A stretch of DNA of 57,526 bases, taken from the NCBI GenBank assembly GCA_023438245.1, contig JAEXRD010000152.1:1-57526 (forward strand), written 5' to 3'. The notes below the pieces were generated by a model. It worked only from the letters and a program-made list of their open reading frames with translations. It was not told the DNA's origin and ran no database searches. The position numbers and the translations under genes were made by a program. This stretch comes from Pseudomonadota bacterium (GTDB taxonomy: Bacteria; Desulfobacterota; Desulfovibrionia; Desulfovibrionales; Desulfovibrionaceae). How positions within the stretch are numbered: position 1 is the stretch's first letter; every line of letters starts with the position of its first letter. Below are positions 34,466 to 43,028 of this stretch, one piece after another.

Positions 34466-35418
34466 CCGCCATACCCGACATTTCCTGCGTGGTGCCCTGC
34501 CGCAACGAGGAGCAGTGCGTGGCCGAGGTGGTCCGCCGCATCCGCCACATGGCCGCCGAGCAGGGCCTGGACTATGAGATCGTGTTCGTCGAGGACGGCA
34601 GCACCGACCGCACCCTGCAGGAGCTGCGCCGCCTGCGCGCGGAGGACGAGCGCGTGCGCTTCCTGTCGTTCTCGCGCAATTTCGGCCACCAGGTGGCCGT
34701 CACCGCCGGGCTGGCCCACGCCCGGGGGCGCTGCGTGGCCGTCATGGACTGCGACCTGCAGGACCCGCCGGAGGTCATCGGCCAGATGATCGCCAAGTGG
34801 CGCGAGGGCTGGGAGGTGGTGTACGCCGTGCGCCGCACCCGCCAGGAGGGCAGCCTCAAGCAGTTCTGCTACAAGGCCTTCTACTACCTGATGAACAAGC
34901 TCTCGGACATCAAGGTGCCCCGCGACGCGGGCGATTTTTGCCTGCTGGACGCCCAGGTGGTGTCGGAGATGAACCGCGTGCAGGAGTTCAAGCCCTTCGT
35001 GCGCGGGCTGCGCGCCTGGGTGGGCTTCAGCCAGACCGCCGTGGAGTACGACCGCCCGGCGCGCCAGGCCGGGGTGACCAACTACACGTGGCTCAGGCTG
35101 GTGCAGCTGGCCGTGGACGGCTTCCTCTCCTTCACCGACGTGTTCCTGGTCTGGGCGGCCTTCCTGGGCTTCTTCATCGCCCTGGCCAGCGGCGGGTTCG
35201 GCTCCTGGCTGCTCGTCAACCACGCGCTCATCCAGATGGGCCTGCGCTCGCCGGAGAACGTCGTTCCGGGCTGGACCTCCATCGTCTGCCTCATCACCTT
35301 CCTCATGGGGCTGCAGTTCATGTACCTGGGCCTCTTGGGCAAGTACATCGGCCGCATCTTCATGCAGACCAAGGGCCGCCCGCTCTACATCGTCCGGGAA
35401 CGGCAGGGGCTGGACTGA
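34462..35418 (+). CDS. polyprenyl-phosphate glycosyltransferase, GT2 (GtrB/DPM1-like)
   Basis: 318 aa. SCVVPCRNEEQCV, FVEDGSTDRT, SFSRNFGHQVAVTAGL, MDCDLQDPPEV (DxD-type metal site), RDAGDFCLLDAQV, then two membrane helices (about residues 215-245 and 265-295). This arrangement is that of GtrB and ArnC-type enzymes that load a sugar from an NDP-sugar onto undecaprenyl phosphate at the inner membrane face. It would supply a lipid-linked sugar for transfer outside the cytoplasm. ATGA overlap upstream; the stop shares one base with the next start (TGATG). Confidence 0.9.
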   Translation: MTAIPDISCVVPCRNEEQCVAEVVRRIRHMAAEQGLDYEIVFVEDGSTDRTLQELRRLRAEDERVRFLSFSRNFGHQVAVTAGLAHARGRCVAVMDCDLQDPPEVIGQMIAKWREGWEVVYAVRRTRQEGSLKQFCYKAFYYLMNKLSDIKVPRDAGDFCLLDAQVVSEMNRVQEFKPFVRGLRAWVGFSQTAVEYDRPARQAGVTNYTWLRLVQLAVDGFLSFTDVFLVWAAFLGFFIALASGGFGSWLLVNHALIQMGLRSPENVVPGWTSIVCLITFLMGLQFMYLGLLGKYIGRIFMQTKGRPLYIVRERQGLD

Positions 35419-36443
35419 TGCGCGGGCCGGGCGTCAGCGTCATCATACCGGCGTACAACGCCGAGCGGACGCTGGGCCGCTGCCTGGAGGCCCTGGCCGC
35501 CCAGGAACTGCCCCCGTGCGAAGTCATCGTGGTGGATGACCGCTCCACCGACGCCACCGCCAGCGTGGCCCTGGCCCACGGGGCGACGTGCCTGCCCAAC
35601 AGCGGGCCGAAGGGGCCGGGCGGGGCGCGCAACGCCGGGGCGGCCATGGCCACGGGCGAGATCCTGGCCTTCCTGGACGCCGACTGCATCCCGCCGCCGG
35701 GCTGGCTGCGGGCCATCGTGGAGCCCTTCGCCGACGAGCGCGTGGGCGCCGTGGGCGGCGGCTACTGCGGCGGGGTGGACGAGACCTTCTGGCAGGTGTT
35801 CTGCACCCTGGAGCTTTCCTGGCGGCGCAGGGGCCGCGCGGGCGAAACCTGCTCGCTGGTCTCCAACAACCTGGCCTGCCGCCGCAGCTCTTTCGAGCAG
35901 GCGGGCGGGTTCCCGCACGAGTACCCGGTGTGCGAGGACATGCTGCTGACCTACCGCATCTCCCGCGCGCACAGGGTGCTGTGGCTGGCGGACAACGGCG
36001 TGCGCCACCATTTCCTCACCTCGCTTCCGGCCTACCTGCGCCACCAGTTCCGCTTCGCGGCGGAGTCCCTGCGCTTTTTCCTGGACCACCCCGGCCTGCT
36101 GGCGGCGGACAACCACCAGGGCAAGCGCCTGCATTTCTCCATCCTGGCCGCGGGCTGCGCGGCCTGGGCCCTGGCCGGGGGGCTGATTCTGCTGGCCCTG
36201 GGCCTGCCGGGCTGGGGCCTGGCGCTTCTGGCCGCCGGAGGGCTGTTGCAGGCCGGGCACTGGCTGCTGTACCGTCCGTTCCTGGCGTGGCTGTCCCGCG
36301 CGGGATTCGCCCACGTGGCGCGGGCCTATCTCACCTCGCTCATCCGCGACGCGGCCTGCTGCCACGCCCCGGCCCTCGGGCTGGCGCGCTGGCTCGGCTC
36401 GGCGCTGCGCAAAAACCTCAGGAGAGGCGCATCCCATGCCTAA
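35418..36443 (+). CDS. GT2 family glycosyltransferase with C-terminal membrane helices
   Basis: 341 aa. VSVIIPAYNAERTLG, VIVVDDRSTDATAS, GGARNAGAAMATGEILAFLDADC (DxD) and HEYPVCEDMLLTYRI (catalytic ED) define the GT-A fold. Two hydrophobic helices follow (about residues 235-275), and the protein ends with a basic tail. Start overlaps the previous stop by one base; the gene overlaps the methyltransferase gene by 8 bases. A membrane-anchored transferase in glycan assembly; specificity unknown. Confidence 0.88.
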   Translation: MRGPGVSVIIPAYNAERTLGRCLEALAAQELPPCEVIVVDDRSTDATASVALAHGATCLPNSGPKGPGGARNAGAAMATGEILAFLDADCIPPPGWLRAIVEPFADERVGAVGGGYCGGVDETFWQVFCTLELSWRRRGRAGETCSLVSNNLACRRSSFEQAGGFPHEYPVCEDMLLTYRISRAHRVLWLADNGVRHHFLTSLPAYLRHQFRFAAESLRFFLDHPGLLAADNHQGKRLHFSILAAGCAAWALAGGLILLALGLPGWGLALLAAGGLLQAGHWLLYRPFLAWLSRAGFAHVARAYLTSLIRDAACCHAPALGLARWLGSALRKNLRRGASHA

Positions 36444-37392
36444 GACACAGGAAGGAATCCAGCTCGAACCCCGCGTCTGCCCGCTCTGCGGCCAGGCGCC
36501 CTACTCCATCGTGGGCCGGGGCTACGATTACGACTACCGCTCCACCTTCCACGAGTTCGAGTACCGGCGCTGCGGCTGCGGCGTGGTGTTCCCGGACCTG
36601 CAGCCCATCCACGGCGAGCTGCACAAGATCTACCGCACCGGCTCCATCTGGCTGCGCAACGACGGCAAGATCATCAACAAGGACACCTACAAGCGCCAGA
36701 TGCTCTTCCGCAACGGCAGGCTCATCGAGCGCGTGCGCAAGATCGCCGAGCGCAAGCCCAATTTCCGCCTGCTGGACATCGGCAGCGGACGCGGCGACCT
36801 GTTCTGGATCCTGGGCGACATCTTCCCCCAGGCCGAGTTCCACTCCATCGACCTGTGCAACGACTGCATCGTTCAGGGCGTGCGCCACCACAAGGGCTAT
36901 TTCGAGGACTACGACTTCGGCGGGGAGACCTTCGACGTCATCACCTCGCAGCACAACATCGAGCACGTCTACTCGCCCCCGGACTACCTGAAGAAGACCG
37001 CCAGCCTGCTGGCCCCCGGCGGCGTGTCCTTCATCATCACCCCCAACGTGGACGGGCTGGAGTTCCGGGTGCTGGCGGGCAAGCTCTACTGCGCGGGCTA
37101 CTCCACCCCCCGGCACCTCACGCTGTTCAACCCGGCCTCGTTCCGGGCCATGGTGGACCGCGACCCGGACCTGAAGCTCGAATGGCTGGGCCACTTCTTC
37201 ACCATCCACCACTGGGTGGGCCTGGTGCACCACCTGATGTACGACCTGACCAGGAGCGACAAGGTGGACAAGTACTGCAACTTCAACAACCTGCTGCTGT
37301 CCGTGCCGTTCTACGCCTTCGACCTGCTGCGCTGGAAGCTGGGCCTGGGCACGGGCGTGCTGGAGGCCAGCCTGGTGCGGAGGGATTCGTGA
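36436..37392 (+). CDS. class I SAM methyltransferase with N-terminal zinc-ribbon-like motif
   Basis: 318 aa. An N-terminal CPLCG plus RCGCGVVF pair of Cys motifs resembles the zinc-binding head of sugar and phospholipid-related methyltransferases. The SAM site is RLLDIGSGRGDLFWIL, followed by FHSIDL, FDVITSQHNIEHV and LAPGGVSFIITPNVDG. The C-terminal 90 residues contain HHWVGLVHH and an aromatic region. It probably methylates a sugar intermediate. Overlaps neighbours on both sides (8 bases and GTGA). Confidence 0.85.
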   Translation: MPKTQEGIQLEPRVCPLCGQAPYSIVGRGYDYDYRSTFHEFEYRRCGCGVVFPDLQPIHGELHKIYRTGSIWLRNDGKIINKDTYKRQMLFRNGRLIERVRKIAERKPNFRLLDIGSGRGDLFWILGDIFPQAEFHSIDLCNDCIVQGVRHHKGYFEDYDFGGETFDVITSQHNIEHVYSPPDYLKKTASLLAPGGVSFIITPNVDGLEFRVLAGKLYCAGYSTPRHLTLFNPASFRAMVDRDPDLKLEWLGHFFTIHHWVGLVHHLMYDLTRSDKVDKYCNFNNLLLSVPFYAFDLLRWKLGLGTGVLEASLVRRDS

Positions 37393-38468
37393 GCCTGGCC
37401 AAGGCGCTGAAGACCGCCTTTTCCCGGCGCGACGCCTACCTCTACCACGCCTCCTGGGCGCGGCTGATGCGCAAGCCGGGCCTGGTGGCGCGGCTGGTGC
37501 GCCTGTACGCCACGTACCTGCTCACCGACAAGAGCCCGCTGCGCCTGCTGGACATGGCCATCACCGCCAGCTGCCAGTACCGCTGCCCGCACTGCTACCC
37601 CGACCGCTTCTACGAGGACGGCCGCACGCCCCTGAGCGTGGAGGACATGGGGCGCATCATGGCCCGGGCGCGCGAGCTGGGCGTGGTGCAGTTCAACTTC
37701 CAGGGCGGCGAGCCCACGCTGGACCTGGACCGGCTGGCGGCCATCGTGGCCCTGGCCGAGCCCTCGCGCTCCTATATTTCGCTCAGCTCCAACGGCTACC
37801 GCCACAAGCTGGAGGATTTGCAGCGCATCCGGGCCATGGGCGTGGACAAGATCGCCTACAGCCTGCACAGCGGCATACCCGCGGAGCACGACGCCTTCGT
37901 GGGCAGCGAGGGGGCCTACGACCGCGTGCTCACGTGCCTGGACAACGCGCCCAGGGCCGGGCTGGAGGCCACGCTGGCCATGGTCGTCTCGCGCGAGAAC
38001 ATCCGCTCCGAGGGCGTGGCCAAGGTCATGGAACTGTGCATCAAGCGCGAGATCATCCTGGACGTGAACATCGGCGCGCCCGTGGGCCGCTGGATGGGCG
38101 AGGAGGACGTGCTGCTGAGCGAGGCGGACTTCCGCTGGCTGGACGAGGTGAACCGCACGCACCCCAACATCCGCCGCGACCTGCACCCGCACCTGTTCCG
38201 CACCGGCTGCCTGGCGGCCAAGGAGATCCTCTACGTCAACGTGTTCGGCGAGGTGCTGACCTGCCCGTTCCTGCACTTCAGCCTGGGCAACGCCCGCACC
38301 GCAGACCTGAAGCGGATGCGCGACACGGCCCTGGCCAACCCCTGGTTCGCCACGCACCACCCCAAGTGCCTGGCCGCCGAGGACCCCGAATTCTTCCGCA
38401 AGCACATGTCCCAGGTGTTCCAGGCCAAGAGCGTGCCCGTGCCCTGGAGCGAGACCCTGGGCAAGTAA
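37389..38468 (+). CDS. radical SAM enzyme
   Basis: 359 aa, GTG start with GGAGG 5 bases upstream, overlapping the methyltransferase stop. The motif is C62-x3-C66-x2-C69 (SCQYRCPHCY), then FNFQGGEPTLDL, SLSSNGYRHKL, AYSLHSGIPAEHD. C-terminal cysteines at RTGCLAAKE, LTCPFLHF and PKCLA may bind a second cluster. A basic 55-residue N-terminal extension precedes the core, with AYLYHASWARLMRKP, unlike the other enzymes here. It is the last of nine radical SAM genes in the island. Confidence 0.87.
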   Translation: MSLAKALKTAFSRRDAYLYHASWARLMRKPGLVARLVRLYATYLLTDKSPLRLLDMAITASCQYRCPHCYPDRFYEDGRTPLSVEDMGRIMARARELGVVQFNFQGGEPTLDLDRLAAIVALAEPSRSYISLSSNGYRHKLEDLQRIRAMGVDKIAYSLHSGIPAEHDAFVGSEGAYDRVLTCLDNAPRAGLEATLAMVVSRENIRSEGVAKVMELCIKREIILDVNIGAPVGRWMGEEDVLLSEADFRWLDEVNRTHPNIRRDLHPHLFRTGCLAAKEILYVNVFGEVLTCPFLHFSLGNARTADLKRMRDTALANPWFATHHPKCLAAEDPEFFRKHMSQVFQAKSVPVPWSETLGK

Positions 38469-38504
38469 GCCCGCCCGCTCACGACGGAAACGAAGGACCC
38501 TCCC

Positions 38505-41018
38505 ATGCTCGGCCCCCTCGCCCTGGCGGCGCTCACGCTCATCCTCATCCGGCCCTTCCTTTCCTGGCCGGCGGACCCGCACCTGGGCGTATTCTTCCGC
38601 TGGCCCTACTTCCGGCCCGGGGAGCCCGTGCCCCAGCAGCTCATCCGGGGCAACCAGGGCTTCAGCCGCATCTACCTGTACACCCTGGCGGAGCTGATGC
38701 TGCGCGTGCTGGGCAAGGGCAGGCTGCAGCTCAAGGTCTGCCTGATGCAGGCCCTGTTCCTGTGGCTCACCGCCGTGGCCCTGGCCCAGGTGGCGCTGCT
38801 GGCCGGGCTTTCGCCCGTGGGCGCGTACGGAGCCGCCGCGCTGTGCCTGTTCCTGTCCACCCGGCCGCAGTTCTGCTTCATGTGCTACAACGCCGAGCCG
38901 CACTACACCCTGTGCGCGGCCCTGGGCGTGGCCGGGCTCATGGCCTCGCTGGCCACGGCGAGTTCGGCGGGCTCGGGCGAAAGCGTGGCCCTGGCCGGGG
39001 CCTCGGTGCTGCTGCTCGCCTTCGCGGGCATCAACACCAAGATCATCTTCCTGCTCGACGCCGGGCTGCTGGGCCTGGCCACGCTGCTGCTCACGGGCTG
39101 GCCCTGGGACGCCTTCTTCGCCATGCTGGCCGCGGGGCTGGCCGGCATCGCCGCCTTCGTGCTCATCTACCGCCGCTACCTGGCGCGAGACTCCGTGAAC
39201 CAGCTGGTGGGCTACGCCAAGTGGGCCACGCAGCACAACACGCGCTCGTTCTACCGCGAGATCTACGAGAGCCAGGTGCGCGGCACGCCCCTGCCCGCCA
39301 CGCTGCTCATGGCCCTGGGCGGGCTGCCCGCGCTGTGGCAGGCCCCGAACCACGGGGCCGGGGTGCTGGCCTGCGTGTGGCTGGCCTCCTCGGTGATCCT
39401 GCTGGCCCTGCAGTTCCGGCTGGCGCACTACCAGTTCCTGCTGGTGTTCCCACCGCTGGCGCTGGCCGCCGGGGCGCTGCTGGACGCCGCCTGGGGCTAT
39501 TCGCCCCTGGCCCTGGCCGGGCTGCTGCTGGCCTACGCGCTGGCCGGGCGCGGCTTTTTGGCCGACGCGCTCTCCTACTACCGCAAGCGCCCGCTGGCAG
39601 TGCACCTGCGCCGCGCCCTGGGCGACGCCTACTTTTCGCATTTCGACCTGCGCATCGACGATGTGGTGCGCGAGCACAATGCCCACCCCGGCCCGTTCCT
39701 GGCCTGGGGCGTGGTGCCGCAGGCGCATCTGCTGGCCGACGAGGCCCCGCACACCTACGTGGGCGTGTTCCGGGCCCTGGCCTACCGGGCCTTTCCCGGC
39801 CACCGGGCGGTGCTCATCCAGGCGCTCACCGGGGTGCGCCACGAGTGGCTCTACGACATGAGCTGGCGCGAGGGCGGCGAGGACGGCTTCAACCCCCTGG
39901 CTACCTACGGCGGCCTGGGCCTGGCCTATGTTCCGGTGAAGCGCAGCGACAACGTGGTGCACTACCGGCTGGAGCGCAGCGAGCAGGGCTGGCCCGCGAA
40001 CCCGGACACGGACTTCTTCGTGGCCGCAGGGCAGAGCGCCGACGCCCTGGCCCAGGAGCTGGGCTTCCCCGGCGCGCGCCCGCCCTTCTGCCCGGAGGGG
40101 CTGGACTACACCCTCCCCGGCCTGTGCCGCGAACTTGTCGTGGGCGGGGGCACCGGGCGCTGGAAAGGGCTTTCGGAACCCGTCGAGGCGCTGTGCGCCG
40201 CCCGCGCGGCGGACCCCAGGCCGCTGCTGGCCCGGCTGTACCTGCCGCTGCTGCGCGCCCTGGCCGGAGACCGCGAGGGGGCGGCCCTGGCCCTGGCTCA
40301 GTGGCGCGCCAATCCCGGCCCCTACCCGGAGCTTTCGCCCGCGGTGCCGCTGGCCGAGTGGCTGCTGGCGTCTCATCTGGCCCTGAATCCCGGCCCCATC
40401 CCCCTGGACGGCGCGGACCTGAACCGCGTGAGCATGGCCGAGGCCCTGGGCGTGGCCCGGCTGCTCTCCGCGCTGTGCCTGGCGGACCAGGACGGGGACG
40501 CGGCGCGCATTCTGGCCGGGGTGCGCGTGCCCGCCACGGACCACCAGGCCCGCGACCTGGCCCGCGAAATGCGCCTGCTGCTGGCCCTGAACCACGGCTC
40601 CACGAGGCTTGCGGAAGCGACCCTGCCGGGCCGCACGCTGGTTTTGCGCATGGCCCCCATGCCCCTGCTGGCGGCCCTTGTGCGGGGACTGGCCCCGTCC
40701 GCTCCCCGGCTCTCGCTGGCGGTGCAGGCGGGCGCGGCCCAGGAGGCGGGCGGGCTGCACCCCTTCGAGCACATCCATCCGCTGCCCGACGGCCCCTTCC
40801 GCTGGAGCGCGCAGGGCGAGGCCCTGGCCAGGAAGCTCGGCGCGGCGGGCTACGACTGCTGCATCCTGGTGGCGCGCGAGGGGGCGGAAGCCTGCTCCGG
40901 CCCGCTGGCGCAACTGCTGCGCACCATGCGCGAAAGCGGCGGGCCCGCGCGGGTGTTCGTGTACACCCTGCACAACCACGCCAAAGGCACGCTGACGCCC
41001 CTGGACCCCGAATCCTGA
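38505..41018 (+). CDS. large multi-pass membrane protein with soluble C-terminus, possible GT-C-type transferase
   Basis: 837 aa. Residues 1-365 hold about ten hydrophobic segments (for example LALAALTLILIRPFL, LFLWLTAVALAQVALLAGL, ALAGLLLAYALAGRG). Residues about 370-837 are soluble, with no family I recognise, rich in Ala/Leu/Gly, and contain an alpha-helical repeat-like stretch (570-740). The topology, many helices then a large soluble domain, is that of GT-C glycosyltransferases and O-antigen-type ligases, but I see no diagnostic DxD/ExD motif near the first loop. It lies 36 bases after the last radical SAM gene and ends the island. Possibly the exported-side transferase. Confidence 0.6.
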   Translation: MLGPLALAALTLILIRPFLSWPADPHLGVFFRWPYFRPGEPVPQQLIRGNQGFSRIYLYTLAELMLRVLGKGRLQLKVCLMQALFLWLTAVALAQVALLAGLSPVGAYGAAALCLFLSTRPQFCFMCYNAEPHYTLCAALGVAGLMASLATASSAGSGESVALAGASVLLLAFAGINTKIIFLLDAGLLGLATLLLTGWPWDAFFAMLAAGLAGIAAFVLIYRRYLARDSVNQLVGYAKWATQHNTRSFYREIYESQVRGTPLPATLLMALGGLPALWQAPNHGAGVLACVWLASSVILLALQFRLAHYQFLLVFPPLALAAGALLDAAWGYSPLALAGLLLAYALAGRGFLADALSYYRKRPLAVHLRRALGDAYFSHFDLRIDDVVREHNAHPGPFLAWGVVPQAHLLADEAPHTYVGVFRALAYRAFPGHRAVLIQALTGVRHEWLYDMSWREGGEDGFNPLATYGGLGLAYVPVKRSDNVVHYRLERSEQGWPANPDTDFFVAAGQSADALAQELGFPGARPPFCPEGLDYTLPGLCRELVVGGGTGRWKGLSEPVEALCAARAADPRPLLARLYLPLLRALAGDREGAALALAQWRANPGPYPELSPAVPLAEWLLASHLALNPGPIPLDGADLNRVSMAEALGVARLLSALCLADQDGDAARILAGVRVPATDHQARDLAREMRLLLALNHGSTRLAEATLPGRTLVLRMAPMPLLAALVRGLAPSAPRLSLAVQAGAAQEAGGLHPFEHIHPLPDGPFRWSAQGEALARKLGAAGYDCCILVAREGAEACSGPLAQLLRTMRESGGPARVFVYTLHNHAKGTLTPLDPES

Positions 41019-41044
41019 TTCCCTGATTTTTCGGCTTTCGCCGC

Positions 41045-41134
41045 CCTTCCGGCCAGTTCTTCGGCTCCCGGCGCCTTCCCGGCTAGTTCTTCGGCCTCCG
41101 GCGTCTTCTCGGCTAGTTCTTCGGCCTCCGGCCG
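41045..41134. repeat. three tandem 30-bp repeats spanning the galE 3' end
   Basis: Three near-identical 30-base units (41,045-41,074; 41,075-41,104; 41,105-41,134), each with the core AGTTCTTCGG. The third contains the galE stop (TAG, 41,113-41,115) and its last codons. The outer copies lie past the stop, between two convergent genes. Unit length is a multiple of three, so the copies stay in frame with galE. Confidence 0.85.
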
Positions 41135-42111
41135 CGGGCATGCCAGTCCCAGGCCGTGGCGATGATGGACTCCACGTCGGTGAACTGCGGCTGCCAGCCC
41201 AGGGCCTCGCGGGCCAGGGCGGAGTCGGCCACCAGCATGGGCGGGTCGCCCGCGCGGCGCGGGGCCATGGCGTGCGGAACCGCGCGGCCGGAGACCTTCT
41301 CCACCGCCGCCAGCACCTCGGCCACGGAGGTTCCCCGGCCCAGGCCCAGGTTGAAGGCCTCGGCCGCCGGGGCGTCCTGGGCATTCTCCATGCGCCGGAG
41401 CGCCGCCACGTGGGCCAGGGCCAGGTCCTGCACGTGCACGTAGTCGCGCACCGCCGTGCCGTCGGGCGTGGGGTAGTCGCCGCCGAACACGGACAGCGGC
41501 CCGCGCAGGCCCAGCGCCGCCTCGATGGCCAGGGGCAGCAGGTGGGTCTCCGGCTCGTGGTCCTCGCCCAGCTCGCCATCGGGGTCGGCCCCGGCGGCGT
41601 TGAAATAGCGCAGGCTGACGCTCCTGAGCCCGTGCGCGAAGCCGAAGTCGGCCATCATGCGCTCGCTCATGGCCTTGGTGGCCCCGTAGGGGTTCACCGG
41701 GGCCTGGGGATGCCCCTCGCGCAGGGGCAGGGCCTGCGGCACGCCGTACACCGCGCAGGAGCTGGAGAACACCAGCCGGGCGCAGCCGTGGTCGCGCATG
41801 GCCTCCAGCAGGTTCAGCGTGCCCGCGGCGTTGTTGCGGTAGTACTTGCCGGGGTCGGCCACGGACTCGCCCACGTAGGCGAAGGCCGCGAAATGCAGCA
41901 CGGCCTCGGGCCGGTGGCGGGCGAAGGCCGCGTCCAGGGCCGGGCGGTCCAGGATGTCGGCGCGCTCGAAGGGCCCGTAGCGCACGGCCCGTTCGTGGCC
42001 GTACACCAGGTTGTCCAGGGCCACGGGCTCGTACCCGGCCAGGGCCAGGGCCTTGCAGGTGTGGCTGCCGATGTATCCGGCCCCGCCGGTGACGAGCACC
42101 CTGCGCGCCAC
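41113..42111 (-). CDS. galE: UDP-glucose 4-epimerase
   Basis: 332 aa, GTG start directly after the upstream stop with GGGAGA as ribosome site. The NAD-binding VLVTGGAGYIGSHTCKAL, LDNLVYGH, VLHFAAFAYVGES, FSSSCAVYGVP, the catalytic YGATK (Tyr-x3-Lys), SLRYFNAAGADPDGELGEDHEPETHL and TAVRDYVHVQDLA are all textbook GalE. It interconverts UDP-glucose/UDP-galactose or the N-acetyl forms, providing donors for the glycosyltransferases around it. Last gene of the minus-strand group; it converges on the 837-residue membrane protein gene with repeats between. Confidence 0.95.
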   Translation of the reverse strand: MARRVLVTGGAGYIGSHTCKALALAGYEPVALDNLVYGHERAVRYGPFERADILDRPALDAAFARHRPEAVLHFAAFAYVGESVADPGKYYRNNAAGTLNLLEAMRDHGCARLVFSSSCAVYGVPQALPLREGHPQAPVNPYGATKAMSERMMADFGFAHGLRSVSLRYFNAAGADPDGELGEDHEPETHLLPLAIEAALGLRGPLSVFGGDYPTPDGTAVRDYVHVQDLALAHVAALRRMENAQDAPAAEAFNLGLGRGTSVAEVLAAVEKVSGRAVPHAMAPRRAGDPPMLVADSALAREALGWQPQFTDVESIIATAWDWHARGRRPKN

Positions 42112-42113
42112 GG

Positions 42114-42935
42114 CTAGGCGTCTCCCTCGGCTGCCCCGTGGGCGGCCATGTGCGCCCGGGCGCGGCGCACCAGCACCTTGGACTCCTCCAGCAGGCGGTT
42201 CCAGCTCGTGGGGGCGTGGATGTCCACCTCGCGCCGGGCGTGGTCGCGCACGTTCATGAGCACGCGCGGGATGTGCGCGAACCTGGCCCCGCCCTCGGCG
42301 AAGCGCTGGAACAGGTCGTGGTCGTGGGCCAGCAGCCCCTCGTCGTACCAGCCGAATTTTTCGTGCAACGCGGTGCGGTAGAGCTTGGCCACGCCGCACA
42401 GGTACCAGTCGCCGAAGCAGTTCTTGAAGCTGTAGTCCGGCAGGGCGAAGCGGCGCACCACGCGCCCGGCGTCGTCCACGATGGCCATGTCGGCGTAGAC
42501 GAAGTCCGCCCCGGCCTCCAGGGCGTCCACCATCTCCGTGACCATGGAGGGCAGCAGCACGTCGTCGCTGGGGATGTAGGTGCAGTACTCGCCCGTGGCG
42601 GCGGCGAAGCCGGTGTTCAGCGCCGTGGCCAGGCCCCGGTTCACGCCGTGGTCGATGAGCCGGACCTCGCGGCCCTGCTGCGGGTAGCGGTGGTGGTGCA
42701 CCCGCTCGATGACGCCGGTTTCGGTGTTGAAATACGAGGCGTAGGAGGTCATGTCCGTGGCCACGGCGGCGCGGAAGTCCTCGATGGCCCGGGCGGTGCC
42801 GTCGGTGGAGCCGTCGTTGACCAGGATGACCTCAAGGTTGGGGTAGTCCTGGAACCAGATGGAGTCCAGGCAGATGGGCAGGTACTGGGCCTGGTTGTAG
42901 CAGGGGACCACCAGGGTCACTTTGGGGCGGCTCAC
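42114..42935 (-). CDS. GT2 family glycosyltransferase
   Basis: About 273 aa from GTG 42,935 (GAGGAGA 6 bases upstream); ATG starts at 42,950 and 43,007 are possible but have no ribosome site. VTLVVPCYNQAQYLP, VILVNDGSTDGTA, VNRGLATALNTGFAAATGEYCTYIPSDD (metal site) and DEGLLAHDHDLFQRFAEGG define a GT-A transferase without membrane helices. It lies between galE (2-base gap) and the gspC-like gene. Probably adds a sugar to a lipid-linked or surface glycan. Confidence 0.88.
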   Translation of the reverse strand: MSRPKVTLVVPCYNQAQYLPICLDSIWFQDYPNLEVILVNDGSTDGTARAIEDFRAAVATDMTSYASYFNTETGVIERVHHHRYPQQGREVRLIDHGVNRGLATALNTGFAAATGEYCTYIPSDDVLLPSMVTEMVDALEAGADFVYADMAIVDDAGRVVRRFALPDYSFKNCFGDWYLCGVAKLYRTALHEKFGWYDEGLLAHDHDLFQRFAEGGARFAHIPRVLMNVRDHARREVDIHAPTSWNRLLEESKVLVRRARAHMAAHGAAEGDA

Positions 42936-43028
42936 GTCGGCTCTCCTCATGTGCCCGCTTGGGGCGCCGGGGGTTCTCGGGGCCTGGGCGGCCTCCATCC
43001 TGCTCATCGGCAGGGGCCGGGGAACGAT

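Noticed and set aside
37311..41579. Minus-strand open frame of about 1,400 codons opposite the radical SAM and membrane protein genes
   Set aside because: Low-complexity Gln/Gly/His-rich translation with no domains; explained by lack of stops in the high-GC complementary strand.
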